From Capsicum annuum (taxonomy: Eukaryota > Streptophyta > Magnoliopsida > Solanales > Solanaceae), in assembly GCF_002878395.1 (NCBI RefSeq), contig NC_061118.1:85758521-85822520 (forward strand): 64,000 nucleotides of DNA. Reading direction: 5' to 3'. Position 1 is the stretch's first letter; each line of letters opens with the position of its first letter. Below, one piece after another: positions 44,080 through 56,320 of this stretch. The translations under genes and the position numbers were made by a program. The notes beneath the pieces were generated by a model that saw nothing but the letters and a program-made list of their open reading frames with translations, was not told the origin of the DNA and ran no database searches.

Positions 44080-44840
44080 TGTTGAAACCTTTGAGGGTTG
44101 CAACAAATTGTAAGGGGCCAGGTCCCTCAAAATCATTCACAGACAAAATAATAGTAAAGCAACCAGGAACATAAAACAGTGCAGGAAATGTAAAGAACAC
44201 AAGATTTAATGTGGAATCCCCTTGCTCAAGAGAGGAAAAACCACGGTTGGCACTTACAAGCACCTAAAACCTCATTATAATCAAGCTCTTGATTACAGTC
44301 TTCAATGACCCTAACTCTAGGTTCCTCCTGCTTATAATAACTCTATTAAAAGCCTACCTTAGAAACTCTGCTAAGAACACACTTTGATATTGATTAACTC
44401 TAACCAATATCAATCTTAGGTAACTCTACCTAAGAAATTTCAAATCAAATAAAAAAAACATTACTCTTATAAATTGAGTAATCCAGTTACAATTCAGAAC
44501 TCACTCAATAACACTCTCTCTTTTAGCTTATAAAATAAAAACTTGAGTTATATTTGAGCAATGAAGCTGGATTGAGTTTTTGCCACTCTCTCACTCTTTA
44601 ATTTTTGGATTTGCAAAAGCTTCTTAATAGAGGAGCATTATTTTTATTTTATAGATGAGTGATGATTAGGGTAGAAATGCCATTGGACCAGGTGTCCTCA
44701 ATAGTACTACAAGCACCTGCGCAATTTGTTACCCAAGAGGACAAAACTATGGAGACGCATACCAACTGTATTGTAGCCTTGAACATCTAGGGATGCGGTC
44801 CCTTAAAGTTAGTTGATCATCATCAAAATATGATACAACA
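44080..44840 (-). repeat. Element H 5' LTR (about 760 bp)
   Basis: On the minus strand it starts TGTTGTATCATATTTTG (44840) and ends TTTCAACA (44080), with G inserted just after. A TATA-type CTATAAAATAA is at 44654-44644. Three GGGACC-GGTCCC type palindromes lie within (44114-44126, 44685-44697, 44790-44803). The first five bases are shared with the G target duplication. Confidence 0.75.
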
Positions 44841-45176
44841 TACTAGGATAGATGAAACACTTATCAAGAAGATCCTTTAACTACTACTTAAGTTCTTTCA
44901 AATCAGCTGGAGCCATTCAATATGGAGGAATAGAGATAGGATGGTTATCTGTTAAAAGATCAATCCCAAAGTCTATTTCCCTATTTGAGGAATACCAGGA
45001 AGATCATTAGGAAATACTTCAGTAAATTTGTTAACCACCAGGACATATTGAAAGGAGAAACTTTTAGAATCAGAATACTTAACCCAAACTAGATGATATA
45101 AGCATCCTTAAATCACCTTCTAGGCTCTAAGATAAGAAATGAAACTTCCTTTTGTAACAATGGAACTTCCCTCCCA
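44841..45176 (-). pseudogene. Element I pol, protease-to-RT linker and RT start
   Basis: Minus-strand sequence parallel to element J at 60600-60900, including the coding for the AELKEL-type RT entry and the VPPN linker, with stops. Element H is inserted at its lower edge (44840). The rest of I pol is not seen in the window. Confidence 0.7.
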
Positions 45177-45560
45177 TTATATTACCGATTCATTAAGGAA
45201 TAGGAAACTGACCATTAGGGTTCTATAATCTAAATATGCATAGCACAAATAGATCCAATCCATCCCCAAGGTGACATCGAAATCTACCATATCCAACTCA
45301 ATTAGATCCACCAATGTCTCCCTACCATAGGTAGACACCACAAAACCCCTATAGACTTTTCTACCCATAATAGAATCACCCACTAGGGTAAACACAGAGA
45401 AGGGATCGAAAATACACTGAGGATCAAAACTAAAATGAACAACCACATAAGTGGTCACATAAAAAATGGTGGACCCCACATTAAACAGACAATATACATC
45501 ATATGAGAAAATTTATAACTTACCAGTAACCACATCAGGAGATGCCTCAGATTCCTGATA
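45177..45560 (-). pseudogene. Element I aspartic protease
   Basis: 45479-45177 is open: FDPFSVFTLVGDSIMGRKVY, then ETLVDLIELDMVDFDVTLGM, then DWIYLCYAYLDYRT, the standard C-terminal half of this gypsy protease. The active-site segment falls near 45500-45540 and is degraded. Confidence 0.8.
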
Positions 45561-45599
45561 GGTCGCAAGAGCATGAAGATGGTTCCGACCAGTGTCGGT

Positions 45600-46862
45600 A
45601 ATAAAAGTAGCACCCTTTGGTGTAGAAGCTGAAGAAGTATAAACTAGAACTTTATTAGCTCCAACAGAAATATTTGCTAATGGACAGTTCTTTTAATATG
45701 AAAAGGCTGGCCATATTAGAAATACATATTTTTCCCCTCATCATAAAAATCATGGTGTATCTACTTGCAGAATTTGTAAGGAGGATAATATAGGAAAGAC
45801 TGAGATCCAATAGCCTGAGAGTGGGAACCTTGTTCCCTAAACCAACTATTAATCTGAAAGTTATGATCACCAGACAACTTAGAATAAGGAGAACTAGCCG
45901 TAGATTATGAACTAGAGTTTCCCTAAGTCCTCTTCTTGGCCTACTACCTACCATCTCTACTACTATTCTACTAGTTTCCACCCTGCATTGAATATCTGAA
46001 CTTCTTATTCTGCTTCTCTCCCATTTCTGCTTGTTTTATTTTTCATCTTCAACACACTCCATATACACCATAATCGTAGAGATATCTATGTTATTATTCA
46101 ACATTGTGGCCTTACACTCTAGTATCAAGTCATGCAACAAATCCGAAGTAAACTTCCCCATCCTAGCCCTCGTGCTAGACACCAACTCTCGAGAATAACA
46201 AAACAACTGATGGAACTTTAAGGAATATTCATTTACACACATCCTACCTTGCCTCAAATTCACAAATTCTTTGTCCTTAACCTATCTTAACTCCAAAGGA
46301 ATGAAATAACCAAGGAAAGAACCTAAAAACTCCTCCTACACAGCCTACTTATCATCATTACCCCTGGACTGCTCCCTCTTCTCATATAACTGATATGTTA
46401 CACTCTTTAATAGATATGCGGTAAACTCTTCACCCTCTACATTAGTAACATGAATCACCTTGAATATATTAACAACTCTTGAAGATCCTCCTCAACCCTA
46501 AGTCCTGTGGAGGTTGTGGGATTTACTATCATAAACTGGCCAACTCTAGTGACCTTAGAAAAAGGAAAAATAGGACCAACACGATTAGGCTAACGATACT
46601 AAGAAGTCACCAACTGAGTCAACTAATGAATATATCAACGGAATTTGGCATTAGAAATATCTCCTTGGGGTGGTGGGGTATAAACATCATCAGTCCAGAA
46701 AGACCAATGAGTTCTGGTAGGGACTGGTAGAATACTATATGGGCAGTTAAGAGCAACGACCCTAGATCAGGTCTGCACTCTATAAGTAGGAAATGTTTTA
46801 TCCATATTTTCCTCATGTGGGATATAGGAGTTTCCATGAGAATCAGATCTTCGAGGAGGCAT
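45600..46862 (-). pseudogene. Element I gag
   Basis: ATG at 46862 starts MPPRRSDSHGNSYIPHEENM, the same start as in J. 46263-46036 is open with MNLRQGRMCVNEYSLKFHQL and ARMGKFTSDLLHDLILECKA, the capsid core shared with C. The zinc-knuckle part (45800-45690) has lost its cysteines. Three or more frame changes. It served as the intact reference for the split element C. Confidence 0.85.
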
Positions 46863-47056
46863 GATTTGAAATGCATACAAGCAAATTATAGAAGATTTCA
46901 ATGCCCTAGACTCTATAGCTAGAAAATAAACACAGGGAAGCGGAATGTTCCTAAATGTCTTGTAGGCTCTCCTTTTTAAGTATGACATGCAACACACCCA
47001 TAAAAGAGACTCTCTTTGACACGACTTTGGGGGACACCCAATGACAATGAACCTAC

Positions 47057-47069
47057 GCTCTGATACCAA
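47057..47069 (-). other. Element I primer-binding site
   Basis: TTGGTATCAGAGC on the minus strand: a perfect match to the initiator tRNA-Met site, the best preserved of the window. Confidence 0.9.
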
Positions 47070-47072
47070 GTG

Positions 47073-48093
47073 TGTCATGACCCAAACTAGGACCTGGTCA
47101 TGACGGGTATCTCAAGTCCTCCAGGGATTGAAGACCACCTCTATTATCATAGCCAACCAGAACATAATACAACTAGCAACGAATAAGTTTCGAACATATA
47201 ACAAGATAGAGTTGAGTTTTGAATATACAACAAGATAGAGAAATCAATAATAAGAGTGATCTAAGAATCTACAACATAATCCACTCATACTTTATTGTCT
47301 ACAAAAGCCTCTAAGAAACCAAACGTCAATCAAAGTCACGACATTCCCCCGACCATAGCAAAAATCCCACCAAAATAGTATAAGACATAAGGAAAGACAA
47401 GACCATGAAATGAGAGCCTTCTAGAGAATAGAAGCTTACCATTCAAAGCTAACTCATGGACAATCAACAAATCACCTACCGCTATGCAAGGAAATAGAAG
47501 TGTCTTCAAACCCTACATCATATGGGGATACAACTTCCGAGGATAGTTAGCAGGGTGAGCTCTAGTATGTAACTCAAGAAAGGATAAAGTAACATCATGA
47601 TAAAAACAGTCCAAAACCATTCAAAACCAATGAACAAAATCATATACATATATACATATAAGATGCCAAGATAGAAAAAGGCTTAGAATGAGATTTAAAA
47701 TATTAACCTGGATGGTGTAGCTTTTACATCATGCAAACACCCACGGGCTATATGGGTTCAACTCTCTCTACTGAAAGGCCCTAGTGTGTATTATCCATAT
47801 GAATAAGAAATATCCAAGGAAGACAAGGGAATGCCCCAAAACCACATCATTCTAGGATACATATATATATAAGTATAAAATATGCATGCATTCGTTTAGA
47901 CCCTACACTGGCAAATATGGTTTCCAGTGTTCGCCCTCCCTGGGACTTACTCCTTCATGATAAGCTACACGATCCCTTATTAAAACTAATTAAAACATTT
48001 TAGACATTCCCATTCAAAATCTAAGAGTCATCCATTACGATGTATACCATTAGTATCAGCATACCAATTTTTCTTGCAAGCTAATACCATTAT
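47073..48093 (-). repeat. Element I 5' LTR, first part
   Basis: Begins TGTCATGACCC next to the primer site. Same family as LTRs C and J. Interrupted at 48093 by the 3' LTR of element J; the remainder would lie beyond the right edge of the window. Confidence 0.78.
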
Positions 48094-50239
48094 TGACATG
48101 ACCCGAACCAAGGCCTAGTCGTATCGGGCATCTTAAGTCCAACCAAGGCTGGAGACCACCCCCAATACCCAACCATAACCACCGTGCACCCTATGTTGAA
48201 TGAATTGCAAACATATAAAGATAAAATAAGAATAATTTAAAGACATTAAGTAAAGTCTATATACATAATTCAACAACCTCAGTCAAATATCCGACCGATG
48301 CCAACTCCAATGCCAATACTAATACCCAGGGTGACACTAATCCTGACACCGACCATGCCTATAGTTATTTGATAAATCCTTTATCCAAAATTAATAGCAA
48401 CTGGCCGGGAAATGCCCCTAAACATAGCTAAAACCAAACCAAAGAAATAACAAAATTAAAAGAAGTCCATAGCATAAAATGGAGCCTTCCGAAGTATGGA
48501 AGCTTACCACTTTAGTCTGACTCAAAGTTATTCCTGAATCTTAAGTTAGTGAGAAAGAGGAATGGTCGTATGACCGATTTACATTGCGTGGGGATAAAGC
48601 ACCTGAAGATATTAGCAGAGTGAATGCTGGCATGTCCTCAATTATAAGATAAAATAGTGCCAGTAATTCAAAACCAAAGTAAATAACCATATGCAATCAC
48701 ATATATACATATATAAATATATATCGTACTAGGATAAGGAACCAGGTTTAGCATGCATTTAAAACCATGACCTGGGCTGAGTAGCTTGACCATCCTAAAA
48801 TAACCAATGAGCAATATGGGTTCATCTCCCCTACTGATATGGCCCTAATGTTTTTAGCTGCAAGACAAAAAAACCCTGAGATGAGTAGTAGATATCCCAA
48901 AATATAAAAAGTGACATCATGTACACGGTCACCATGACCAAAACTCACATAGACAAATGTGAGTTTCCAGTATTGGTTCCCTTGGGACCCCCACCTTCTA
49001 CGACTTTGCTACTTGACTCTCTTTAAGCCTATATTAAAGCCACTTGTACATTCCAACCATTTACCAAGGAGACTTTTGTTTAGGTATTAATCGTTGGTAT
49101 CGTAATACCAAAATTATAGCTTATAAGTCTTTTCTTTTATGCCATACCAAAACCATTAAACCAAGTCCACTCTACAGTTTCCGGTTAAACCTAAACCATG
49201 GACAACAAGGCCTATCCAAACCATTTAAAATTAACCAAACCAATTTAAGTTCTAGTACCATTTATGCAATGCATGGATATCAAGAGTAGTCAAATAATGT
49301 GAAAAAATCATTCTTATTGGCATTTTAACAAATAAGTTGAGGGTATTTATGAATAAAAATCATAACTAAGTAATTTAGGGGAATCCAAGTACCCCTAAAC
49401 CCATTTAACATAACCATACATTGAAAAATATCAAAATTGTAATAAAAACATAAAAGAAACAGCATTAAGCCATGAGAAACATTAATCAACAATGAACATC
49501 AAAAACCTCAACCGTTGTTTCAAACCATAACAATATCATGAAATTTATACATTAAAACATATGCTCTTTCTAAAATAATAATATGGAGGAGTAACATGCC
49601 TTAGACACCAAGGAAGACGAAGCGAAACCACCCTTAAAAGCCTTAATTGATTATATTGAAGAATCCCTGGCCCTGTTTTCTTTAGAGAGAGTTGAAAGAT
49701 ATTTTAAGAGTGTTTGGTTGAGAATAATAGGTTAATAAAGCCCCAAAAGATGTTTTATGTCATGGTATCAGAGGGAGTTATAAAAGGAAAATGTCCAAAA
49801 TGCCCCCACCTTAAAAGTGTGGAAAACTCGCACGTAGGTACGAGTTGACCCTCCAACTCATCAACACATACGATTGATATCATCAAGTCGTCACTAGAAC
49901 AGAAAGTTGGACACTATATTCTATCTAACATATGACTCCCTTTCCCAACTCATCACTAGACTATATGACTAGTACCTTCAAGCCGTATCTAAGGCAGAAC
50001 ATCTAGGGCTAGACACTGAACAAAATATAATTGGACCCTAAACCTCTCATCACAAGACCATTTGACTCATATAGTGTCTCTCGTTACTATGAAAAAAATT
50101 GGCCAACAACACGCTAACCAATATATGACTAGTGACCCTAGACCCATACCCACATCATATGAATCATATGGTGAGTCATTATAAGGAAAGTCACTCAAAC
50201 CTCAGGAATTTTCCTAGGGCCAAAACCCAGGGTGTTTAA
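48094..50239 (-). repeat. Element J 3' LTR (2.15 kb)
   Basis: Left end TGACATGACCC; right end next to the tract. It matches 62845-63747 over its first 900 bases and LTR C throughout. No coding sequence recognised. Confidence 0.83.
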
Positions 50240-50240
50240 A

Positions 50241-50256
50241 TTCTCCCCCGCTTGGA
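50241..50256 (-). other. Element J polypurine tract
   Basis: AAGCGGGGGAGAA on the minus strand, directly upstream of the 3' LTR. Confidence 0.8.
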
Positions 50257-50459
50257 TCATTTTCCCTCAAATGATGGAACAAGGTAGTGACTAATACTAT
50301 TAAACCCATAAACACCCCTACGATTACTTTTAAGATAAAAAACAAAATACCAAGTAATTTACAATCCATTCTTACCCTTAACTAAGTTAGAAAATAAAGA
50401 TACAAAGTAAATCAATCATTACTTTAGCAAAGTTTGAAAACAAAGATGGTAAGATCAAC

Positions 50460-51569
50460 ACATACCTTACGTACAAATTTTAAAGGAAAAAATAGGAATG
50501 GATACTTAGACTTGATGTCCTATTTTGCTTCCCAACTAGCTTTTTGACCATATGGTTCCTCCACAGAAAATTTACCAAAGCTACGTCCTTGGTCGATAAC
50601 CAATGAACCTATCAAAAAAAGATTACAATTGGGACCTCCTTGTAAGATAGAGAATCTGAAATACCAATATCCTTGATAGGTACAATCTGTGACAAATCAC
50701 CTACACACTTTCTCAATATGGAAACATAGAATACCAGGTAAATGGAGCTCAAATGAGAAGGAAACTCTATCTCATACATAATATTGCCGACCCCTCTTAG
50801 AACCAAGTATGAACCCACATTCAGGGATTGAGCTTCCACTTCTTCCTAAATTGCTTACTTTTTTCATGAGAGACACCTTCAAGAACACCCTATCCCCAAC
50901 CTCAAACTCTAACTTCTTATGCCTCACATCCGCATAGGATTTTGGAGACTTTGGGCAACTTTAAGCTTATCTTGAATCACCTTCACCTTCTCCATAGCTT
51001 GCTGAACCAAATTCGGGCAAAACATCTTTTCCTCACAAACCTTAAACCACCTAATAGGAGACCTACAACTCCTACCATACAAGCCTAAATAGATTTATTC
51101 CCATACCAGAATGGTAGTTATTGTTGTATAAAAACTCTATAAGAGGTAAATACTCAACTCAACTACCACCATAGTCGATCATATAAGATCTAATCATGTC
51201 TTCCAAATGTTTGAATAGTCCTTTTTTTCCTTCCATCAAACTGCGGGTGAAAAGCACTACTAAGACTTACCTTGGTCCCCAAACCTTTCTAAAATGACCA
51301 CCTAAAGTGAGATGAAAACTAAACACCGCGATATGAGATGATAAAATAGGTACCGCATGAAACTTCACAATCTATTGGAGATACAACCTTGCATAATATT
51401 CAGCCGAGAAATTAGCCCTTACTAGCAAAAAGTGAGTAGACTTTGTCATCCTATACATGATGAACAAAACTAAATTAAATTGATTTCGACATTAAGAAGG
51501 ACTGGTAATAAAATTCATGTTGATCAATTCCTATTTCAAAATAGGCAACTCAATCTCTTGATACAATAC
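50460..51569 (-). pseudogene. Element J integrase, C-terminal part
   Basis: 50839-50612 is open and gives LVLRGVGNIMYEIEFPSHLS, FYVSILRKCVGDLSQIVPI and DSLSYKEVPIVI, the integrase C-terminal domain and start of the chromodomain-like tail. The catalytic core between 51570 and 50900 is present only as broken pieces. K is inserted at 51569/59054, near the beginning of the core. Confidence 0.8.
51565..51569. repeat. Target-site duplication of K, left copy (AATAC)
   Basis: Pairs with AATCC at 59054-59058, four of five bases. Confidence 0.7.
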
Positions 51570-52597
51570 CAAAATTCATGAGGGGGTGAATTAAAAAATT
51601 TCTATGAGTCGACTATTGACTCTTCACAGTCAACTAGCCTGCAGATCAGTACAATTCACAAAATAGAACAGATTTAAAATAATTAAGCAAATAAATACTT
51701 GAACATAAAGTAAAGACACAAAAATTTATCTTGGTTTAAAACACCAATGTGGTGCCTACTTACAGTCCTGTTGGGATTCAAAGTTTTCTTAGATCATTCA
51801 ATGTCGGCCTCGAGTATAGTCATGGAAAAAAAGTTATGAAGACTTATTTTGCTTTTCAGATATTGTCACACAGCTTTAGTTAATGTTACAAAGTTTCCTC
51901 GATCCTACACTTCATATAACAATTGTAAACTATAAGTCACAAAGCCTCGTAAGACTAAGATTGAGACACATTGATATTCTTCTTTGTAGTTGCACAACCT
52001 ATGTTTATTTTTGGTCTTCTTCATTTATAGTCTTCAGATGCTACTCTTCAAAAGAAAACCCAAGATATTTCTTCTTAATCAAAAATTTAAATTGATTCCT
52101 TGATTGAGCAATGTAGCCATATGATATGTCCATATATTAATTTTACCAATGACCATATTAGATATGTCTATGATATTTTCTTTCTTTTGATCTTGCAGTG
52201 ATTGATACTTTTGCAAGTGTGTTTCTAATCTTTTCTCCCTCTTACTTAGCTATGATTGATCTAATTTGTGATTTCTTGTGAGATTGATATTTCCATTCCC
52301 TTTGTTCTCTTTCTGATTGATTTCCTTAATGTCGCGTATCGTAAATTGATGTCCTTCAATTTCTGGAGCCGACTTTCTTTATCTTTCAAAAATTAGCAGT
52401 CATCACTATCCTATTTGTCAGGTTGCTCCTTATTTTGTTCTTGTTTTGACTGATCTTCTTGGATGTTATGGCTAATGATTTGACACCCTCTCATTCTTAT
52501 TTGATAGATTATTTTATCATTGGCTATTGTCCAATTTTCCTACAAAGATACACTTATTAGTTTGTCATTATTAAAATCTAAACATAGTAGGCTAATA
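51570..52597 (-). repeat. Element K 3' LTR (1028 bp)
   Basis: Matches 58024-59053. The terminal dinucleotides have decayed (CA for TG at 51570, TATTAG for TGTTAG at 52597), and the TATA of the other LTR is altered here (near 52045). Confidence 0.85.
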
Positions 52598-52611
52598 ATC
52601 TCCCTTTTTTG
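52598..52611 (-). other. Element K polypurine tract
   Basis: AAAAAAGGGAGAT on the minus strand beside the 3' LTR. Confidence 0.75.
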
Positions 52612-52948
52612 ATAAAGACAAACATTAAACATTAGTTAACTTCCCTATTGAGATGACAGTCTTTCTCCCTCTGCCTTTCTACCTTGGTGGCTGTAATCGA
52701 CTCTCTTGATGTGATAGTTAACTAGCTCTTCCTATTATGTTGACTAATGTGATAGTCTTCTCCCTCTTTTGAAATAATCAAAAAGACCAAGGCAAATACA
52801 AAACAAAGCAAAAACCAAATAAAGACAAAATAATGAATACATGATATGCAAAGTTACACTAGCAAGTAGCATAAAAAACACAGTGGAGTAGGAGTGTCTA
52901 GTTTTTTAATACAATGCAAAGTACAAGAAAAGACAAACCCCCTTTTAA
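52612..52948 (-). other. Element K 3' untranslated region
   Basis: Non-coding, between the extra ORF and the PPT. Two further purine-rich tracts (CAAAAGAGGGAGAAGAC near 52750-52768 and GAGGGAGAAAGAC near 52662-52675) resemble the repeated tracts reported for Sireviruses. Confidence 0.6.
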
Positions 52949-54558
52949 ATGAGATCAAAGAGATCAATATCTCTATCTAGGAAATAGGTAAGGGTGTTGT
53001 AAATGTTTGAGCAGAAGTGATCATAGGATTTCTCAACACTCTTGGTAAAGTTGGAGTAAGAGTTTTGAATGGAGATTTCAAGATCATTATAGAAGGAGCA
53101 AGACTTTGTCTTGATGTAATCAACCTTGAAGAACATTTTGTTAAACAATTTTACCCCTTCCTATTTGAAACTATCTAGGGAGAGTCACACTTTACCTATG
53201 TCGGTACCAATCTTCTTGCTCAGCTGTAGTAGCTTGGCAGTCGACTCTTTGGTGTTGGCTATTCTTTTATCAATGGTAGTGATCCTGCCTTTGATTTTTT
53301 CAATCTCCTTAGCCACATAGAACATAGATTTAGACTTAGATTTACTTACCCTGGAAGTGTCAGGCCAACTTTTGATAGAATCCTCTTTACACCATTCTTT
53401 TTTTATCAGAACATAGCCCATGCTTGTGAAGGTCTTTGAGTCATAAATGATAGATAGTTCTACAACTGGAAAGTCTAAGGGGTCAATTCCATAGTGAAGA
53501 AGAATCAGAGTGATAGCAGGCCATAGGATAGACTGGCTAAGGCATGGGAGTCGCAACACTTTGTATCATATATTCATAAATTCAAGAACTCCAGTTGATT
53601 TTATATTTCTTAATCAGATAGTAGAGAACATACACATATTTGCATATTATATTACTGAGAAATAGAGGACCAAAAGAGATTCTATTTTGAGGAATCAAGG
53701 TGGTTGGAATGATGTGGGCCAAGATTCTATTTTGAAAGATGAGAAATAGATGACCAAAAGAGAGGCTATTTAAGTTAGGATCTGAGATGACCTTCTTTGC
53801 TTTGTCAAAATTAAATTCAAATTTCTTTAGCCAGGTGTCATTTATTAAAGGGACAATACCTAATAATTTGGTATCAAATACTTTTTTAAATAGAAAATCA
53901 TTGAGAATAATATGTGTACATAGAAGCACAGCTTCCAGCTTGCCACTATTATAGGAATAATAAAGGTTGGAGTAGAGCATAGGGATAGGGTCTTCAAATA
54001 TTTTAAATACACATAAGCAAAACATCATTAAAAAGTCTTGAGCATTGAGAAAGTGGCCAATATTGCAGTGGGATTTCTTTAGATGGGAGAGATTAATAAC
54101 ACGTCTAGAAATAATAGAGCAATTCTTGTAGGTGGGAAACTTTTCTTTGTAAAAAAGAGTCCAAAACTTATGCTTGTCCTCTTGAGAAAGAGAATCCAGA
54201 GGAGAGGACCGTCGTTTGTTAAAGGACTACATAGGGCTTGAAGTGGTTTGTGTTTTGGACACAGTTGATTGGAGAGAATGAGAGGAGACTTCTATGAGGA
54301 TTTAGAGAGAAGGGCAAGGTCAAATTTGGAGGATTTTTGGTTAGGAGAAGTTTTGGTGAGATTAGAACTTAATGGGTTTTTTTCATGGTAAAGAAAATAG
54401 AGATAGCTGAGTATAAAAAAGGTTGGAGAGAAAGGTGAAAAGATAGAGTTGAGAAAGGAAGTATAGGGGTTTGGGTTAGAGATAAAAGGGTAGAGGAGTG
54501 TCGGAAAGTGACAGGGTACAGAGATGGTAATGATGATGGAAGGGAAAGAGGGTGGCAT
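52949..54558 (-). pseudogene. Element K extra ORF in envelope position
   Basis: ATG at 54558 starts MPPSFPSIIITISVPCHFPT; after a frame change the frame resumes before 54028. 54028-53582 is open with FEDPIPMLYSNLYYSYNSGK and THIILNDFLFKKVFDTKLLG. 53559-53185 continues with YDSKTFTSMGYVLIKKEWCK and ends in a heptad-rich, Lys/Glu-rich tail (KEIEKIKGRITTIDKRIANT). 53148-52945 has FTKSVEKSYDHFCSNIYNTL. It is not part of copia pol. Sireviruses often have such an ORF, with a coiled coil towards the C-terminus; whether it is an envelope is unproven. At least three breaks. Confidence 0.7.
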
Positions 54559-55030
54559 GTTAAGAGGGAGATTTGAAAGGAAAGGACAGGGAGTCAGAGA
54601 GTAGTCGATGATTTTTGTGCCAAAAATAAGAGTCTTTTGAAAACCTTAGAGATTTGGAAAAATATATTGTACTGAGTTTTTCTAAAAAAAAATCTTTCAA
54701 AATATATCATAACAAAATTTTCTTTTAGAATACAAAATCTTTCCTTATGGAAATAAAAAGATTATTAAGAAAAATTCTACAAGCTGATTTTTAAAGTCAG
54801 CAAAATAAAAACAGCACTTAGTATAAAGTGATGCTTTAGTATATAAAATAGACTAAGATTACTGAAGTTGTTAAAAATTACAGTAACAGATTCATAAGAC
54901 ACATAAAAATGAGTAGATGGCACATAATTCATGGGATTTGAGTACAACAACACCTATTGGCTATGCATTTAGCTTCAGTTTTTTGGCAAGTAAACTAAGG
55001 TTCACTTCTTACTGAGTCATGAACTTAGGG
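54559..55030 (-). pseudogene. Element K RNase H tail and leader of the extra ORF
   Basis: Near 54985-54930 the minus strand reads KTEAKCIANRCCCTQI, matching the TAEAEY-x-A-x(3)-CC-x-Q block near the end of copia RNase H. Directly before it, RT sequence ends near 55025, so most of RT and RNase H is deleted. 54900-54560 is AT-rich and non-coding. Confidence 0.65.
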
Positions 55031-55560
55031 TATTACCCATACTATAAAATATTTCATAAGAATAGGAAAATTCTTACATCAAGATGTTAGATCTATCCGA
55101 AATAATATTATCAACAAAAAATTGTACAATAAGAAGACTTGAATCAGGTTTTGTATGACCAGAATTTTATTAATTTTACTTTTTTGAAAATTGTCATTTA
55201 GTAAGGAAGTACTCAATTTCTCATACCAAGCATTTGGAGCTCGTTTGAGACTGTGGAGTGATTTGACAGTTTGAAAACATGGTTTTGTATATGAAAGATC
55301 TTCAAATCCTTGAAGTTGTCTTATGAAGGCTTCTTCATGAAAAAAACCATTTAAAACAACTTAAAACATTTAAAGGCAACAACTGTTAATAATCTTTTGA
55401 ATTGTTTCTAACCTTTTAATGAGGACAAAGGATTCATCGTAGTCAATACATTCTTTGTGGGAATAGCCTTGAGCAACATGTCAATCTTTATTTCTTACCT
55501 TCTATACACAATTAGAGATACTAGGGCAACCGACGCTTGTTTTCTCATTGATGCTTTTGT
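55025..55560 (-). pseudogene. Element K reverse transcriptase, N-terminal part
   Basis: Pieces in shifting frames show VAQGYSHKECIDYDESFV (about 55490-55420), FIRQLQGFEDLSYTKPCFQT and LKRAPNAWYEKLSTSLLNDN (55340-55195), classic copia RT. The catalytic YVDD region is degraded near 55120-55080, and the sequence jumps to the RNase H tail about 55025. Confidence 0.8.
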
Positions 55561-56320
55561 TTACACCTCCGTCATCTAGATTTTAAGGATAAAATCATTT
55601 GGAATGGTAGGATCGTGTCTTTATTTCCTCAGAAAATTTAGTTTCACCATTTTTGATATTAAAGTCGACTTTAAAGGTGTTATAGTCGACTCGTCTTATG
55701 ATGGCTTAGAGGTTGTGCGAACATTTTCTTCGTATTGTATGTTGCCTACCTATTCTTATTCATTACTTAATCTCATAAAAGGGTGATCAGATTTATCAAA
55801 CTCAATATGCATAGGTTTTTTAACACATAAGGCTCTTTTATCATAAGCTCTATAGGCACAATAAGTTGAGAGAGTACCAAGGAAAATACCTTCATCACAA
55901 GTTTTTTTTAATTTATTCTTGCCATTGTTATGGATAAAGCATTTTTTGATGATGTGACATTCTGCACTAACTTTTTCTTCCCAAATATTATATGGGATAT
56001 TATGTTTTAACTCTAAGATCCTGCTAGTTTCCTAGAAAGACTAATATTTGGCTTTACTACACCATTCTTGGCATTCATCGATGAGAGCGATACTATTTTT
56101 GTCATGTTTGATGGAACTTTTTTCAGTTTGAAGGAAATTCCAAGCCCGTCATCACACAGGTGACTGATGCTGAGTGAGTTATACTTAATTCAGTCTACCA
56201 GATATACATTATTAGATTCATATGAGAAGCTGAGCTTTATTGAGCCAACTTTGATGACATTGTCTCTAGCGTTGCCAGTGAATTTGACTTATCCTCCACT
56301 TATATTCTTCAAATTAGAAG
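55561..56320 (-). pseudogene. Element K integrase (decayed)
   Basis: Between the protease motif and RT, as copia order requires. Recognisable remnants are near 56000-55780, where the usual 'changed residues' linker of copia (SDEG-IFLGYS-x-NKRT-type wording) appears in damaged form. Zinc-finger and DDE residues cannot be placed with confidence. Confidence 0.6.

Noticed and set aside
49763..49776. ATGGTATCAGAGGG on the plus strand, like a primer-binding site
   Set aside because: It sits in the middle of the minus-strand LTR J with no plus-strand LTR end beside it; chance similarity.
54292..54558. Signal-peptide-like start of the K extra ORF (hydrophobic, Pro/Ser/Phe-rich)
   Set aside because: The frame shifts soon after the start, and a second frame gives better continuity with the downstream block, so the hydrophobic run may be a frameshift artefact.
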